Of a stretch of DNA of 64,000 nucleotides, positions 6,310 to 15,946 are shown one piece after another. The DNA comes from Cyclobacteriaceae bacterium (lineage in GTDB: Bacteria > Bacteroidota > Bacteroidia > Cytophagales > Cyclobacteriaceae), in contig CP129487.1 of the NCBI GenBank assembly GCA_030584025.1, forward strand, positions 3,563,001-3,627,000, written 5' to 3'. Every line of letters starts with the position of its first letter. The stretch's first letter is position 1. The position numbers and the translations under genes are program-made. Under the pieces are notes generated by a model. The model was not told the origin of the DNA and did not search any database. It saw only the letters and a program-made list of their open reading frames with translations.

Positions 6310-9132
6310 GTGAACGTGACCAGGCCAGTAAGCGAATCCGAACTCGACAACCTCGATCCGAAAGAATACATCATCATCAAGCGGGCACGGGTTAACAACC
6401 TGAAAAACCTGAGTGTGGCCATCCCCCGAAATAAGCTGGTGGTCATTACCGGGCTTTCGGGCTCCGGTAAATCTTCCCTCGCATTCGATACGCTTTTCGC
6501 TGAGGGCCAGCGTATGTATGTAGAGAGTCTCAGTTCGTATGCACGCCAGTTTTTGGGACGCATGGAAAAACCGGAGGTGGACTACATCCGGGGTGTATCT
6601 CCGGCCATTGCCATCGAACAAAAAGTAAATACCCGCAACCCGCGCTCCACAGTTGGTACTACCACTGAAGTTTACGACTACCTGAAACTCCTGTTTGCCC
6701 GAATCGGGAAAACCTATTCCCCGATTAGCGGCAAGGAAGTAAAACGCGATTCGGTTACGGATGTGGTAAATGAAATCAACAAGTTACCCGAAGGCACTCG
6801 CATTATGGTGGCTTGTCCGCTTACGCTGAAGAAAGGGAGAAAGGTTCAGGATGAACTGAATTTGCTGCTAAGCAAAGGTTTTGCACGCGTACTGATTGAT
6901 GGCGAACCAAAGTTTATTGAAGAGCTGCTTGCTGAGAAGAAAAAAACAGCTGCAAAAGATTTACGAATTGAAATCCTGATTGACCGAGCGGCCGTGAATC
7001 CAACTGATGAAGACACCGTTTTCCGGTTATCTGATTCGGTTCAAACGGCCTTTTACGAAGGACACGATGAATGCATCATCTACGCTGAAGGTCGAAAGCC
7101 CTTACACTTTTCCGATCGGTTTGAGTTGGATGGCATGAAATTCACCGAGCCATCGGTGAACTTCTTCAGCTTCAACAACCCGTATGGCGCTTGCCGCACC
7201 TGCGAAGGCTTCGGAAAAGTATTGGGCATTGATGAAGACCTGGTCATTCCTGATAAATCCTTATCCGTATATGAAGGTGCGGTTGCTCCGTGGCGCAGCG
7301 AAGTGATGGGCGAATGGCAGAAACCCTTGTTGAAACATGGCATCAAGTTCGATTTCCCGATTCACCGCCCATACCATGAATTATCGCAACAGGAAAAAGA
7401 TACACTCTGGAATGGCAACGAATATTTTGATGGCATTCATGCCTTCTTCAAACACCTGGAATCAAAAACGCATAAAATACAATACCGTGTGTTGCTTTCG
7501 CGATACCGTGGAAGAACCAACTGCCCCGATTGCAAAGGCACCCGCTTGCGTAAAGATGCACACTATGTGAAAATTGCCAACACCTCCATCATTGATTTGG
7601 CTCTCATGCCCATCGAAGATGTGCTGGAGTTTTTTAACAAATTAAAATTACCCGAATTCGATAAGCAGGTATCGAACAGAATACTAACCGAGATTCGAAC
7701 ACGACTGGAGTACCTGGTGAAAGTTGGATTAGGTTACCTGACCTTGAACCGACTTACGTCCACCCTTTCGGGTGGTGAATACCAACGCATTAAACTGGCT
7801 ACCTCATTGGGCAGTGCATTGGTGGGTTCCATGTATATTATGGATGAGCCAAGCATTGGGCTTCACCCGAAAGATACTGCCCGTATGGTTGAGGTATTGA
7901 AATCCTTGCGTGATCTAGGCAATACCGTTATTGTAGTTGAGCACGAAGAAGAAATCATGCGTGCAGCCGATCAGATTATTGACATTGGTCCGGATGCAGG
8001 CGCTCATGGTGGACAGCTTGTGTATCAAGGTACATTAAAAGAGCTGAACGGTAAATTCATTTCGCATACGACCAATTACCTTACCGGGAAAGATAAAATT
8101 GAAGTTCCGCAGAAACGCAGAAAGTGGAAAGATGCCATTACCATTCTGGGTGCGCGTGAGAACAACCTGAAAAATTTAACCGTGCAATTTCCGCTGGGTG
8201 TGTTAACCGTGGTTACCGGCATCAGCGGATCAGGGAAATCAACGTTGGTTAAAAAGATCTTGTACCCTTCTATCGGGCGCATGCATGGCTCCGTGGCAGA
8301 ATCGCCCGGCAAGTTTGATAGACTTGAAGGCGATGTTTCACAAATCACTCAGGTGGAATTTGTAGATCAAAATCCGATTGGAAAATCTTCGCGGTCAAAC
8401 CCGATTTCGTATGTGAAAGCATACGATGCCATTCGTCAATTGTATGCCGATCAGCCCTTATCCAAACAACGCGGCTATAAGCCCTCACACTTTTCATTTA
8501 ACGTTGAAGGTGGCCGTTGCGAAACCTGTGAAGGAGAAGGTGAGATAAAAGTGGAGATGCAGTTTATGGCTGACATCTTTTTGAAATGCGAAAGCTGTCA
8601 TGGCAAACGTTTTAAACAAGAAGTATTGGAAGTTGAATACAACGAAAAAAATATTGCTGATGTTCTCGACATGACCGTAGAAGAAGGGCTTGAATTTTTT
8701 AAGGATAAAAAATCCATCTTTGAGAAAATTCAGCCGCTTTTTGATGTAGGTATGGGTTATGTGAAACTCGGCCAATCCTCCAACACCCTTAGCGGTGGCG
8801 AAGCACAACGGGTAAAGCTGGCCTCCTTCCTCGGCAAAAATTCATCCGATGGACACATCCTCTTCATTTTCGATGAACCCACCACCGGCCTGCACTTTCA
8901 CGATATTTCCAAACTGCTAAAAGCCATCAATGCCCTGGTCGATCAAGGCAACAGCGTTGTGGTAATTGAACACAACCTGGAAGTAATCAAATGTGCCGAT
9001 TGGATAATTGACCTGGGCCCGGAAGGCGGAGAGAAAAAAGGAGGGAAGCTTCTATTTTCCGGAACGCCTGAAGACATGGTGAAGAAAGCAAAGGGTAGTT
9101 ATACGGCTGAGTTTTTGAAGACAAAGCTTTAA
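6310..9132 (+). CDS. uvrA: Excinuclease ABC subunit A (UvrA)
   Basis: 940-residue UvrA, the damage-recognising ATPase of nucleotide excision repair that loads UvrB on DNA. It has two ABC modules. The first Walker A is GLSGSGKSS at 48-56; the second is GISGSGKSTL in the C-terminal half. Both LSGGE signatures are present (TLSGGEYQRIKLA and TLSGGEAQRVKLA), as are the zinc modules CRTC...CPDCKG and CETCEGEGEIKVEMQ...CESCHGK. Length is that of a full UvrA with its UvrB-binding region, not the shortened UvrA2. The start is GTG 6310. uvrB and uvrC are not in the window, although a DnaQ/GIY-YIG fusion related to UvrC nuclease domains occurs at 26.3 kb. A PHP gene follows after 18 bases and may be co-transcribed. 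Confidence 0.97.
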   Translation: MNVTRPVSESELDNLDPKEYIIIKRARVNNLKNLSVAIPRNKLVVITGLSGSGKSSLAFDTLFAEGQRMYVESLSSYARQFLGRMEKPEVDYIRGVSPAIAIEQKVNTRNPRSTVGTTTEVYDYLKLLFARIGKTYSPISGKEVKRDSVTDVVNEINKLPEGTRIMVACPLTLKKGRKVQDELNLLLSKGFARVLIDGEPKFIEELLAEKKKTAAKDLRIEILIDRAAVNPTDEDTVFRLSDSVQTAFYEGHDECIIYAEGRKPLHFSDRFELDGMKFTEPSVNFFSFNNPYGACRTCEGFGKVLGIDEDLVIPDKSLSVYEGAVAPWRSEVMGEWQKPLLKHGIKFDFPIHRPYHELSQQEKDTLWNGNEYFDGIHAFFKHLESKTHKIQYRVLLSRYRGRTNCPDCKGTRLRKDAHYVKIANTSIIDLALMPIEDVLEFFNKLKLPEFDKQVSNRILTEIRTRLEYLVKVGLGYLTLNRLTSTLSGGEYQRIKLATSLGSALVGSMYIMDEPSIGLHPKDTARMVEVLKSLRDLGNTVIVVEHEEEIMRAADQIIDIGPDAGAHGGQLVYQGTLKELNGKFISHTTNYLTGKDKIEVPQKRRKWKDAITILGARENNLKNLTVQFPLGVLTVVTGISGSGKSTLVKKILYPSIGRMHGSVAESPGKFDRLEGDVSQITQVEFVDQNPIGKSSRSNPISYVKAYDAIRQLYADQPLSKQRGYKPSHFSFNVEGGRCETCEGEGEIKVEMQFMADIFLKCESCHGKRFKQEVLEVEYNEKNIADVLDMTVEEGLEFFKDKKSIFEKIQPLFDVGMGYVKLGQSSNTLSGGEAQRVKLASFLGKNSSDGHILFIFDEPTTGLHFHDISKLLKAINALVDQGNSVVVIEHNLEVIKCADWIIDLGPEGGEKKGGKLLFSGTPEDMVKKAKGSYTAEFLKTKL

Positions 9133-9150
9133 TTCAAAAAAGCAAAAAGA

Positions 9151-10332
9151 ATGCGATTACTATTCACAATCATCTTTTGCATCTTTCAAGGTTTTGCATT
9201 CGCTCAGGATCTCAAGTGGTTCAAAGGAAACACGCACACTCACTCGTATTGGAGCGATGGCGATGACTTTCCGGAAATGATTATGGACTGGTATAAATCC
9301 AGAGGCTATAATTTTGTTTGTTTATCAGATCATAATGTGTTGGCACAGGGTGAAAAATGGAAGCGCTTACCGTCAATGCCATCTCACCAACGAAGGTTTG
9401 AAGAATATCTTGAAAAATTTGGTAAGGATTGGGTAGAGTACAGAACGGATACAGCCGGACGAACTGAAGTAAAGCTAAAAACCCTGGAAGCATATCGCCC
9501 CTTGTATGAAGAACCCGGCCAATTTCTGATAATCCCGGCAGAAGAAATTACGGATCAATTCGAAAAAAAGCCAATTCACATCAATGTCATAAATGTTCAG
9601 GAACTCATTGTGCCGCAGGGTGGAACCAGTGTGGTGGATGTGATGCAAAACAACCTGAATCAGGTTTATGAACAGCGGGAGCGAACTGGCCAACCAATGT
9701 TTCCACACATTAACCATCCCAACTTCGGCTGGGCCATAACCGTGGAAGATATGAAGCAAATTAACGGTGAACGCTTCTTCGAGGTGTACAACGGCCATCC
9801 GTTGGTGCACAATTATGGAGATTCGCTGCGAATGGGTACGGAACAAATGTGGGACGAGCTACTGATCGATTACCTTAAACATGGCAAAGCATTAATTTAC
9901 GGGCTGGCAACTGATGATGCGCACCATTACCTGAACTTCAATACCAAGCAAAGTAATCCGGGAAGGGGATTTATTATGGTTAGGGCAAAGGCACTAACGC
10001 CCAAAGCGCTGATTGACGCAATGGAGCGCGGTGAATTCTATTCCAGCACAGGTGTGTTATTGAATGATGTGTCGTTCAAAAAAAATCGACTACGAATCGA
10101 GATCAAAACAGAACAAACCATCCAGTATACCATACAATTTTTCGGAGCTCAGAAAGACGAAGGTGCTGCACATCTGATTAAAGAGGTTAAGAAAAGTCGG
10201 GCTTCATTCAAAGTAAGTCAAGATATGCTCTATGTGCGTGCACGGATTGTATCATCCAAACCAAAGGAAAACCCATATCAGGAAGGAGATTTCGAAACGG
10301 CCTGGGTTCAACCCGTTGTGCCGCAGTTATAG
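9151..10332 (+). CDS. Secreted PHP-domain phosphoesterase
   Basis: 393 residues with an N-terminal SPI signal ending FAFAQ at about residue 19. The mature protein opens with the PHP metal-binding motif NTHTHSYWSDGDDFPE, followed by CLSDHNVLA, EEITDQF, HINHPNFGW and ATDDAHHY, which together supply the His/Asp/Glu ligands of a trinuclear PHP site. The family hydrolyses phosphoesters, usually with Mn, Fe or Zn. The exported location suggests a periplasmic or extracellular phosphate-releasing role rather than histidinol phosphatase. It overlaps the convergent PNP gene by six bases at the 3' end. Confidence 0.85.
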   Translation: MRLLFTIIFCIFQGFAFAQDLKWFKGNTHTHSYWSDGDDFPEMIMDWYKSRGYNFVCLSDHNVLAQGEKWKRLPSMPSHQRRFEEYLEKFGKDWVEYRTDTAGRTEVKLKTLEAYRPLYEEPGQFLIIPAEEITDQFEKKPIHINVINVQELIVPQGGTSVVDVMQNNLNQVYEQRERTGQPMFPHINHPNFGWAITVEDMKQINGERFFEVYNGHPLVHNYGDSLRMGTEQMWDELLIDYLKHGKALIYGLATDDAHHYLNFNTKQSNPGRGFIMVRAKALTPKALIDAMERGEFYSSTGVLLNDVSFKKNRLRIEIKTEQTIQYTIQFFGAQKDEGAAHLIKEVKKSRASFKVSQDMLYVRARIVSSKPKENPYQEGDFETAWVQPVVPQL

Positions 10333-11142
10333 CGCTTTAATCAACTCCACATAAAGCTCGGTAAGCTTGGGCTCAGCTTTGCCTGCCACTTTTACAATTT
10401 CCTTCAGGTTAACAGGCTTTAAATTATCCGGATCACAATCATCGGTTAATACCGAAACCGCACAACACGGCAGTCCCATGTGGTTGGCTACAATTACCTC
10501 AGGAACGGTGCTCATCCCAACGGCATCGCTTCCTATGCGTCTTAGAAATCTGTACTCGGCTCGTGTTTCCAGGTTAGGTCCCATTACAGCCGTGTACACC
10601 CCTTCGTTCAATTTGATTTTTTTTGCTTTGGCGATTTGTTTCAGTTTTTTGTTCAGCGATAGCGAGTAGGGTTCGCTCATATCCGGAAAGCGCGGACCAA
10701 AAATTTCATAGTTCTCACCACGCAGTGGATTATCCGGAAGTAAATTGATATGATCATCAATCAACATCAACTGTCCTTTCTTCCAATCGGGATTCAAATT
10801 TCCAGCTGCGTTGGAAATCAACAAGTGCTGCACACCCAGTAGCTTCATCACGCGTACGGGAAGCGTTACCTGTTGCAGGCTATAACCTTCATAGTAATGA
10901 AACCTGCCTTGCATGGCCAGCACTTTCTTTCCCTTTACCTCTCCGTAAATCAACTGGCCTTTGTGATACTCCACAGTCGAAATCGGGAAGTGTGGAATAG
11001 AATTGTAATTTATAATAAGGGGTTTCTTGATTTCTTTTACAAACAAGTTTCCAAGTCCGGTGCCCAGAATGACACCCACCTCAGGCGCTTCAACACCACG
11101 TTTACGCAAAAAATCAGTCGCTTCTTTTATTTCCTTGATCAT
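10327..11142 (-). CDS. Purine nucleoside phosphorylase, Asn-to-Asp variant
   Basis: 271-residue trimeric-type (human/PunA-like) PNP that splits purine nucleosides with phosphate. Seen: phosphate-loop VILGTGLG, HFP, YYEGYS, SNAAGNLN, GPNLETRAE (carrying the base-binding Glu that corresponds to human Glu201) and VGMSTVPEVIVANH. Ungapped alignment to the human sequence through GMSTVPEV...LT places Asp (VLTDDCDPD) where human Asn243 binds the purine. The upstream copy has Asn there. Human PNP mutagenesis showed that Asp at this position improves use of adenosine, so this copy may accept 6-aminopurines; that is inference. The gene lies 12 bases after its paralogue in one operon. Confidence 0.93.
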   Translation of the reverse strand: MIKEIKEATDFLRKRGVEAPEVGVILGTGLGNLFVKEIKKPLIINYNSIPHFPISTVEYHKGQLIYGEVKGKKVLAMQGRFHYYEGYSLQQVTLPVRVMKLLGVQHLLISNAAGNLNPDWKKGQLMLIDDHINLLPDNPLRGENYEIFGPRFPDMSEPYSLSLNKKLKQIAKAKKIKLNEGVYTAVMGPNLETRAEYRFLRRIGSDAVGMSTVPEVIVANHMGLPCCAVSVLTDDCDPDNLKPVNLKEIVKVAGKAEPKLTELYVELIKAL

Positions 11143-11154
11143 TTTTCTTTCAGG

Positions 11155-11970
11155 TTACAATTGCTCAATCAATCCTGTAAAAAGTTTCACCAGATTTTTT
11201 TCTGATGTGGCAGCGGTATTAACAATTTGTTGCAATTCCACCCGATGCAAGTTATCCGGATCACAGTCGTTAGTTAAAACAGAAATGGCACAGCACGTTA
11301 TATCCATGTGCCGCGCTACCAGAATTTCAGGTACCGTACTCATACCCACCACGTCCGCCCCAATGGTTCTCAGGTAACGATACTCGGCACGGGTTTCCAA
11401 ACTTGGTCCCTGCACCGCTGCATAAACACCGGTGTGGAGTTTTATCTTTTCCTTCTTTGCTATCCGTAACAATTTCTTGTTGAGCGCTTTTGCATAGGGT
11501 TCGCTCATATCCGGGAAGCGTTCACCAAAAAATTCAAAGTTTTCTCCACGCAATGGATTGTTCGGCTGGAGGTTGATGTGATCTTCCAGCAACATCAGTT
11601 CACCTTTACGCCAATTCAGGTTTACATTGCCAGCCGCATTTGACACCAACAGGTACTGAACACCCAACATATGCATCACGCGAATCGGCAAGGCAATTTG
11701 GTGCATGCTATAGCCTTCGTAGTAATGCAGGCGACCGCGCATGGCCATCACAGATTTTCCATGCACTTTTCCAAAAATCAACTGGCCCTTGTGCGTGGCC
11801 ACCGTTGTGATGGGGAAATGGGGAATAGCATTGTAGTTGATCACTACTTGCTCTTCAATCTCTTCCACCATCCGATCGCCTAAGCCGGTACCCAGAATTA
11901 TTCCAACCTCTGGTTTTGTAGTGATCCGCTTCTGAATAAATTCTGTTGCTTCCTTAATCTGGTTAAGCAT
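11155..11970 (-). CDS. punA: Purine nucleoside phosphorylase
   Basis: 271-residue PNP of the inosine/guanosine-specific trimeric family. It has IILGTGLGDRM, HFPITTV, LHYYEGYSMHQ, SNAAGNVN, GPSLETRAEYRY and VGMSTVPEILVARH. The base-binding pair is canonical: Glu in LETRAE and Asn in SVLTNDCDPD, as in human Glu201/Asn243. It aligns without gaps to the neighbouring downstream PNP, so the two arose by tandem duplication. It is first in the minus-strand operon. Expected role: purine salvage in the cytoplasm, releasing hypoxanthine or guanine plus ribose 1-phosphate. Confidence 0.95.
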   Translation of the reverse strand: MLNQIKEATEFIQKRITTKPEVGIILGTGLGDRMVEEIEEQVVINYNAIPHFPITTVATHKGQLIFGKVHGKSVMAMRGRLHYYEGYSMHQIALPIRVMHMLGVQYLLVSNAAGNVNLNWRKGELMLLEDHINLQPNNPLRGENFEFFGERFPDMSEPYAKALNKKLLRIAKKEKIKLHTGVYAAVQGPSLETRAEYRYLRTIGADVVGMSTVPEILVARHMDITCCAISVLTNDCDPDNLHRVELQQIVNTAATSEKNLVKLFTGLIEQL

Positions 11971-12136
11971 ATCCTATTTTGCTAAAAGTCAAATGTAACA
12001 ATTCAAATTCAACTGCATCCGGACGAACAAATCAATTTACTGCTCATCAAAAGTTACTGTTTTACAAAGCAAATAGCGCTACCTTTAACCATGCTTCGAT
12101 TTTATTGTTACTAACGAAAGCGTAAACCTAATTCCT

Positions 12137-13990
12137 ATGAAGAATTATATCCTCATTCTATCTGCCTGGCTATTCAGCTTCGCGGCCTTGGCACAATCGT
12201 TCAACACCTTTCCGGTTACCACGCAAAAACCACCGCTGCATGGCCGGCATTGGATGGCCGTAACGGGCAAGCCCTTATCGGCTACAGCCGGAGCCATGAT
12301 TTTCAGCAAAGGGGGTAATGCCGTTGATGCCGCCTGCGCCATTCTTGCTGCAAACTGCACCATGTGGGACGTATTGAGTTGGGGTGGTGAAACACAGGAA
12401 CTCATCTACAATCCGAAAACAAAAAAAGTAATTGCCATTAACGCACTGGGTGTAGCCCCTACCGGAGCAACTGCGCAGTTCTTTAAGGACAAAGACATGA
12501 AATACCCGCCACAGTATGGCCCATTAGCAGCGGTTACACCCGGCACACCGGGCGGCTTGCTCACCATGTTGGCCGAATACGGTACCATGAGTTTAAAAGA
12601 TGTACTTGCTCCCGCTATGCAAATGGCCGAAGGTTACCCGATTGAAGCACAAACTGCCAACTCGATTGAACGTGAAAAAAAGAGAATCAAAGAATGGCCG
12701 TATTCCAAAAAAGTATTTCTCACGCATTTGGGTGAAGAGCGTGAAGCACCTTATGGCGGAGAAATTTTTGTGCAGAAGGATTTGCTGGAAACCCTGAAGA
12801 AAATGGTAGAAGCCGAGCAGCAGGCATTAAAGAAGGGCAAGTCGCGCAAAGATGCGATCTATGCGGCTTACGATCGGTTTTACAAAGGCGACATCGCGAA
12901 AGAATTTGCCAGAGGTTGTCAGGAACAGGGTGGATTGATTACCGAGCAAGACCTCGCCAACTGGAAAGTAAAGATCGAAGAGCCTTTGATGACTTCTTAT
13001 AAAGGTATTGAGGTGTATAAGCTTCAGCAATGGACACAAGGGCCGGTGATGCTGCAAACGTTGAACATCCTGGAAAACTTCGACCTGAAATCGATGGGAT
13101 ACAATACATCACGGTACATTCATACGCTGTATCAATCCATGAACCTGGCTTTTGCCGATCGGGATTTCTATTATGGCGATCCTGCTTTTGCCCCCGAAGA
13201 ACCGATGAAAGGCTTGCTCTCAAAAGAGTATGCAAAAGAACGCGCAAAGCTGATTAATCCTGAACGTAACGATCCGAAAATCGGACCGGGTGATCCGTAT
13301 CCGTTTGAAGGAAAAGTAAATCCTTATAATGATCTGCTGAAAAACTGGGGCAACCAACAAAGCAATTTGTATACACCCTTGAATGAAAAATATTTTGAAG
13401 ATTTTGCTGCTGGCACCACATCCATTGAAACGGCCGACAAGGAAGGCTGGGTGGTTTCTGTTACGCCTAGTGGCGGTTGGGTGCCCGCTTGCATTGCAGG
13501 AAACACGGGCATTGGGATGAGCCAGCGCATGCAAAGCTTTGTGTTAGATGAAAAAGAAAATCCGTTTAACGTAGTGGAGCCCGGCAAACGTCCACGCGTT
13601 ACCCTAACGCCCAGCATGGCACTGAAAGATGGCAAGCCGTATATCTCTTTTGCCAAACAAGCCGGTGATGAGCAGGATCAATTGTTGATTCAATTCTTTT
13701 TGAACATGGTGGAGTTTAACATGACCGTTCAGGAGGCGTGTGAAGCGCCAAGCTTTTTAACCAACCAAATGTATTCCAGCTTTGGCAACCATGAAAAACA
13801 ACCCGGCTCCTTGATACTGAACAATCAAATGCCACCGTGGTCGCGAAAAGAACTTGGACAGATGGGCTATCGGATCTCGTATCGCGAACGCACCAGCGGA
13901 CCAGTAAACGCGATTTTCTTTGATTGGAAGAATGGAAGCTTCTGGGGCGGGTCAAGCAATCATGGAGAGGATTATGGGATTGGGTGGTGA
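12137..13990 (+). CDS. Gamma-glutamyltransferase-family protein, exported
   Basis: 617 residues with signal peptide ending ALAQ at about residue 20. It is an Ntn-hydrolase of the gamma-glutamyltranspeptidase fold, normally self-cleaved into two subunits. Seen: GGNAVDAACA, the PGTPGGLLTML segment, and the processing site GTTSIETADKEGWVVSVT with candidate nucleophile Thr at 427/428, where classical GGT has TTHxSVVD. The region after it, GWVPACIAGNTGIGMSQRMQ, matches the GGT GSGMSPRM-like signature only loosely, and the His of TTH is replaced by Ser. It may therefore be a divergent acylase or hydrolase acting on periplasmic substrates rather than a glutathione GGT. It is a stand-alone gene. Confidence 0.88.
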   Translation: MKNYILILSAWLFSFAALAQSFNTFPVTTQKPPLHGRHWMAVTGKPLSATAGAMIFSKGGNAVDAACAILAANCTMWDVLSWGGETQELIYNPKTKKVIAINALGVAPTGATAQFFKDKDMKYPPQYGPLAAVTPGTPGGLLTMLAEYGTMSLKDVLAPAMQMAEGYPIEAQTANSIEREKKRIKEWPYSKKVFLTHLGEEREAPYGGEIFVQKDLLETLKKMVEAEQQALKKGKSRKDAIYAAYDRFYKGDIAKEFARGCQEQGGLITEQDLANWKVKIEEPLMTSYKGIEVYKLQQWTQGPVMLQTLNILENFDLKSMGYNTSRYIHTLYQSMNLAFADRDFYYGDPAFAPEEPMKGLLSKEYAKERAKLINPERNDPKIGPGDPYPFEGKVNPYNDLLKNWGNQQSNLYTPLNEKYFEDFAAGTTSIETADKEGWVVSVTPSGGWVPACIAGNTGIGMSQRMQSFVLDEKENPFNVVEPGKRPRVTLTPSMALKDGKPYISFAKQAGDEQDQLLIQFFLNMVEFNMTVQEACEAPSFLTNQMYSSFGNHEKQPGSLILNNQMPPWSRKELGQMGYRISYRERTSGPVNAIFFDWKNGSFWGGSSNHGEDYGIGW

Positions 13991-13999
13991 GAAATAAGC

Positions 14000-14024
14000 A
14001 ATGTGCAGTAAGGCAGTAGGCAAT
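14000..14024. repeat. Copy of a GGCAGTAGGCAA dispersed repeat
   Basis: The segment GCAGTAAGGCAGTAGGCAAT lies 10 bases after the GGT-like gene. A related run with GGCAATAGGCAGTAGGCAAA occurs at 26200-26228. These look like a low-complexity intergenic repeat family of this genome. Confidence 0.5.
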
Positions 14025-14074
14025 CATATGTAAATGCTAACTTGTAGACTAAACAGAATAAACAATCGTACTGC

Positions 14075-15169
14075 ATGTTTCCGCTGATTGAGCCTACACT
14101 TCTTCTTGATAAACAAAAATGCTTGTCTAACATCTCCATCATGGCAGAAAAGACCCGAAAGAACAACGTCATCTTTCGGCCGCATTTCAAAACTCACCAG
14201 TCGCATGAAGTTGGCAGGTGGTTTCGTGCGTTTGGTGTGGATAAAATCACGGTGTCGTCTGTGAAGATGGCTGAATACTTCGCGCAGGATGGGTGGAAAG
14301 ACATTACCGTTGCCTTTCCGGTAAACATTCATGAGAAAGATCGGCTTAACCAGTTAGCTGAAAAGATCACACTTAACCTATTGGTTGTTTCTCCGGAAAC
14401 AGTTGACCTGCTTGGAAAGGAAATTCACCATCCAATCAATTTATTCATTGAAATAGATACAGGCTATCACCGCACCGGTGTTGATCCGGGAAATGCTGAT
14501 TTGCTTGATGCCATTCTAAACCGAATTGATTCCTATCCAAACCTAACGTTTACAGGATTTCTGACACACGATGGACACAGCTATAAAGTCCGCAACGACA
14601 AAAAAGCTATTCTCAACATTCATCAAAACAGTAGCTCAACAGCAAGAACGCTCAAACAAAAGTATTCAAAGCGCTATCCCGATTTAATTTTTTCCATTGG
14701 CGACACGCCAACCTGCAGTGTTGCCGATTCCTTTCATGATATTGATGAGATGCGGCCTGGTAATTTTGTGTTTTATGATTTTACACAAGTTGCTATTGGT
14801 TCGTGCGCGCTGGAACAAATCGCGGTGGCGATGGCTTGCCCGGTTGTGGCAACCTATCCGGAGCGAAATGAAATTGTTGTGCACGGTGGAGCCGTACATT
14901 TTTCAAAAGATTTTCTTTCCAGTCCACATGGAAACTCATTTGGTAAAGTTGTTCGCCTGACGGAAACCGGATGGAGCACCGAAGAAACCGGTATGTATAT
15001 CAAATCCCTTTCGCAAGAACACGGAATCATTCATGCGGAAAAAAATCAAGCTAAAAATATTCAGATTGGCGATTGGCTGGGCGTGCTGCCCATACACTCC
15101 TGCCTTACGGCTGATGTGATGAAGGCTTACAAAACCCTGGAAGGCGAAACGGTTACTATGATGCAGTAA
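14075..15169 (+). CDS. D-threonine aldolase / D-serine dehydratase-like PLP enzyme
   Basis: 364 residues with the alanine-racemase-like TIM barrel at the N-terminus and the DSD/DTA C-terminal domain. The PLP lysine is Lys39 in RPHFKTHQ. IEIDTGYHRTG and FSIGDTPTCS are the expected barrel strands, and the C-terminal metal-binding pair is PIHSCLTAD, with His and Cys. Family members cleave or dehydrate beta-hydroxy D-amino acids with PLP and a divalent metal. The exact substrate cannot be read. The gene converges with a creatininase-family gene, with only four bases between stops. Confidence 0.88.
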   Translation: MFPLIEPTLLLDKQKCLSNISIMAEKTRKNNVIFRPHFKTHQSHEVGRWFRAFGVDKITVSSVKMAEYFAQDGWKDITVAFPVNIHEKDRLNQLAEKITLNLLVVSPETVDLLGKEIHHPINLFIEIDTGYHRTGVDPGNADLLDAILNRIDSYPNLTFTGFLTHDGHSYKVRNDKKAILNIHQNSSSTARTLKQKYSKRYPDLIFSIGDTPTCSVADSFHDIDEMRPGNFVFYDFTQVAIGSCALEQIAVAMACPVVATYPERNEIVVHGGAVHFSKDFLSSPHGNSFGKVVRLTETGWSTEETGMYIKSLSQEHGIIHAEKNQAKNIQIGDWLGVLPIHSCLTADVMKAYKTLEGETVTMMQ

Positions 15170-15173
15170 TTGT

Positions 15174-15935
15174 TTACGTGTAGAAATCTTCCGGTTTTGT
15201 TTTCGCGACTTCCATAAAAAACTGCGCAACTTTTTCCGTTACCGCCTTAAAATACCGCTCTCCTTTTTCTCTTGTTGCTTTGCGTGGATCGCCCACACCT
15301 GTTGATGCTGTAACCTGCGTCCATTTGCGTTCAGCCCAGGCCCAACCTTCACGAATGGCCGTGAACCTGAATTTTTTGGCAGTACCATCACCCGCTTCCG
15401 ATAAGGGCAGCACCAGATCGGGGCGTAAATACAACATCAGACTGGTTTCCATTTCACCGGCATGATCATCCTTATTTTCAAAAAATTGCGCTTGATCAAG
15501 CGCCTGAAACCAATTGCAGGTAGTAATAAACATAGCTGGAAATCTCAAGCCCAATTCACGGATCATGGGTTTAAAATCATTTCCTCCATGACTGTTCAGG
15601 ATGATAAGCTTATGAATGCCTTGTCGGTTTAGTACTTCAACCAAATCGTTGAGCACCAGCAGTTGGGTTGACGGATTCATGTTCATGTCCAGTTTAACAT
15701 CAAACTGACCCGTGTTTACTCCGAATGGTACTGTGGGCAACACAATTATTTTTGCGCCTTGCTCCCATGCCAGTCGTGCCGACTCAGCAGCTATGTGCTC
15801 CGACTCAATAATATCCGTAGCGTAAGGTAAATGATAGTTATGAGCCTCACACGCTCCCCACGGAAGAATGGCTACCTTAACTGAGGCATCCTTAATGTGT
15901 TTCCAATTTGTTTCTGCCAGGATGTAAGGACGCAT
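15174..15935 (-). CDS. Creatininase-family amidohydrolase
   Basis: 253 residues. The metal ligands of the creatininase fold are visible: Glu and His in WGACEAHNYHLPYATD, NSHGGND, and the Glu of DDHAGEMETS. The family includes creatinine amidohydrolase, mycofactocin MftE and several cofactor-pathway peptidases or amidases. There are no mycofactocin or creatine genes nearby, so the substrate is open. It is 11 bases from the preceding lytic transglycosylase stop on the same strand, so the two are probably co-transcribed with no clear functional link. Confidence 0.88.
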   Translation of the reverse strand: MRPYILAETNWKHIKDASVKVAILPWGACEAHNYHLPYATDIIESEHIAAESARLAWEQGAKIIVLPTVPFGVNTGQFDVKLDMNMNPSTQLLVLNDLVEVLNRQGIHKLIILNSHGGNDFKPMIRELGLRFPAMFITTCNWFQALDQAQFFENKDDHAGEMETSLMLYLRPDLVLPLSEAGDGTAKKFRFTAIREGWAWAERKWTQVTASTGVGDPRKATREKGERYFKAVTEKVAQFFMEVAKTKPEDFYT

Positions 15936-15946
15936 TTTGTAAACAT

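Noticed and set aside
6310..9132. UvrA as an antibiotic-resistance type UvrA-like transporter or UvrA2
   Set aside because: Both zinc modules and the full UvrB-binding region are present at the normal length of 940 residues.
11155..11970. Second PNP as a pseudogene or assembly duplication
   Set aside because: Both copies are full length with intact active sites and clearly diverged sequence, so they are real paralogues.
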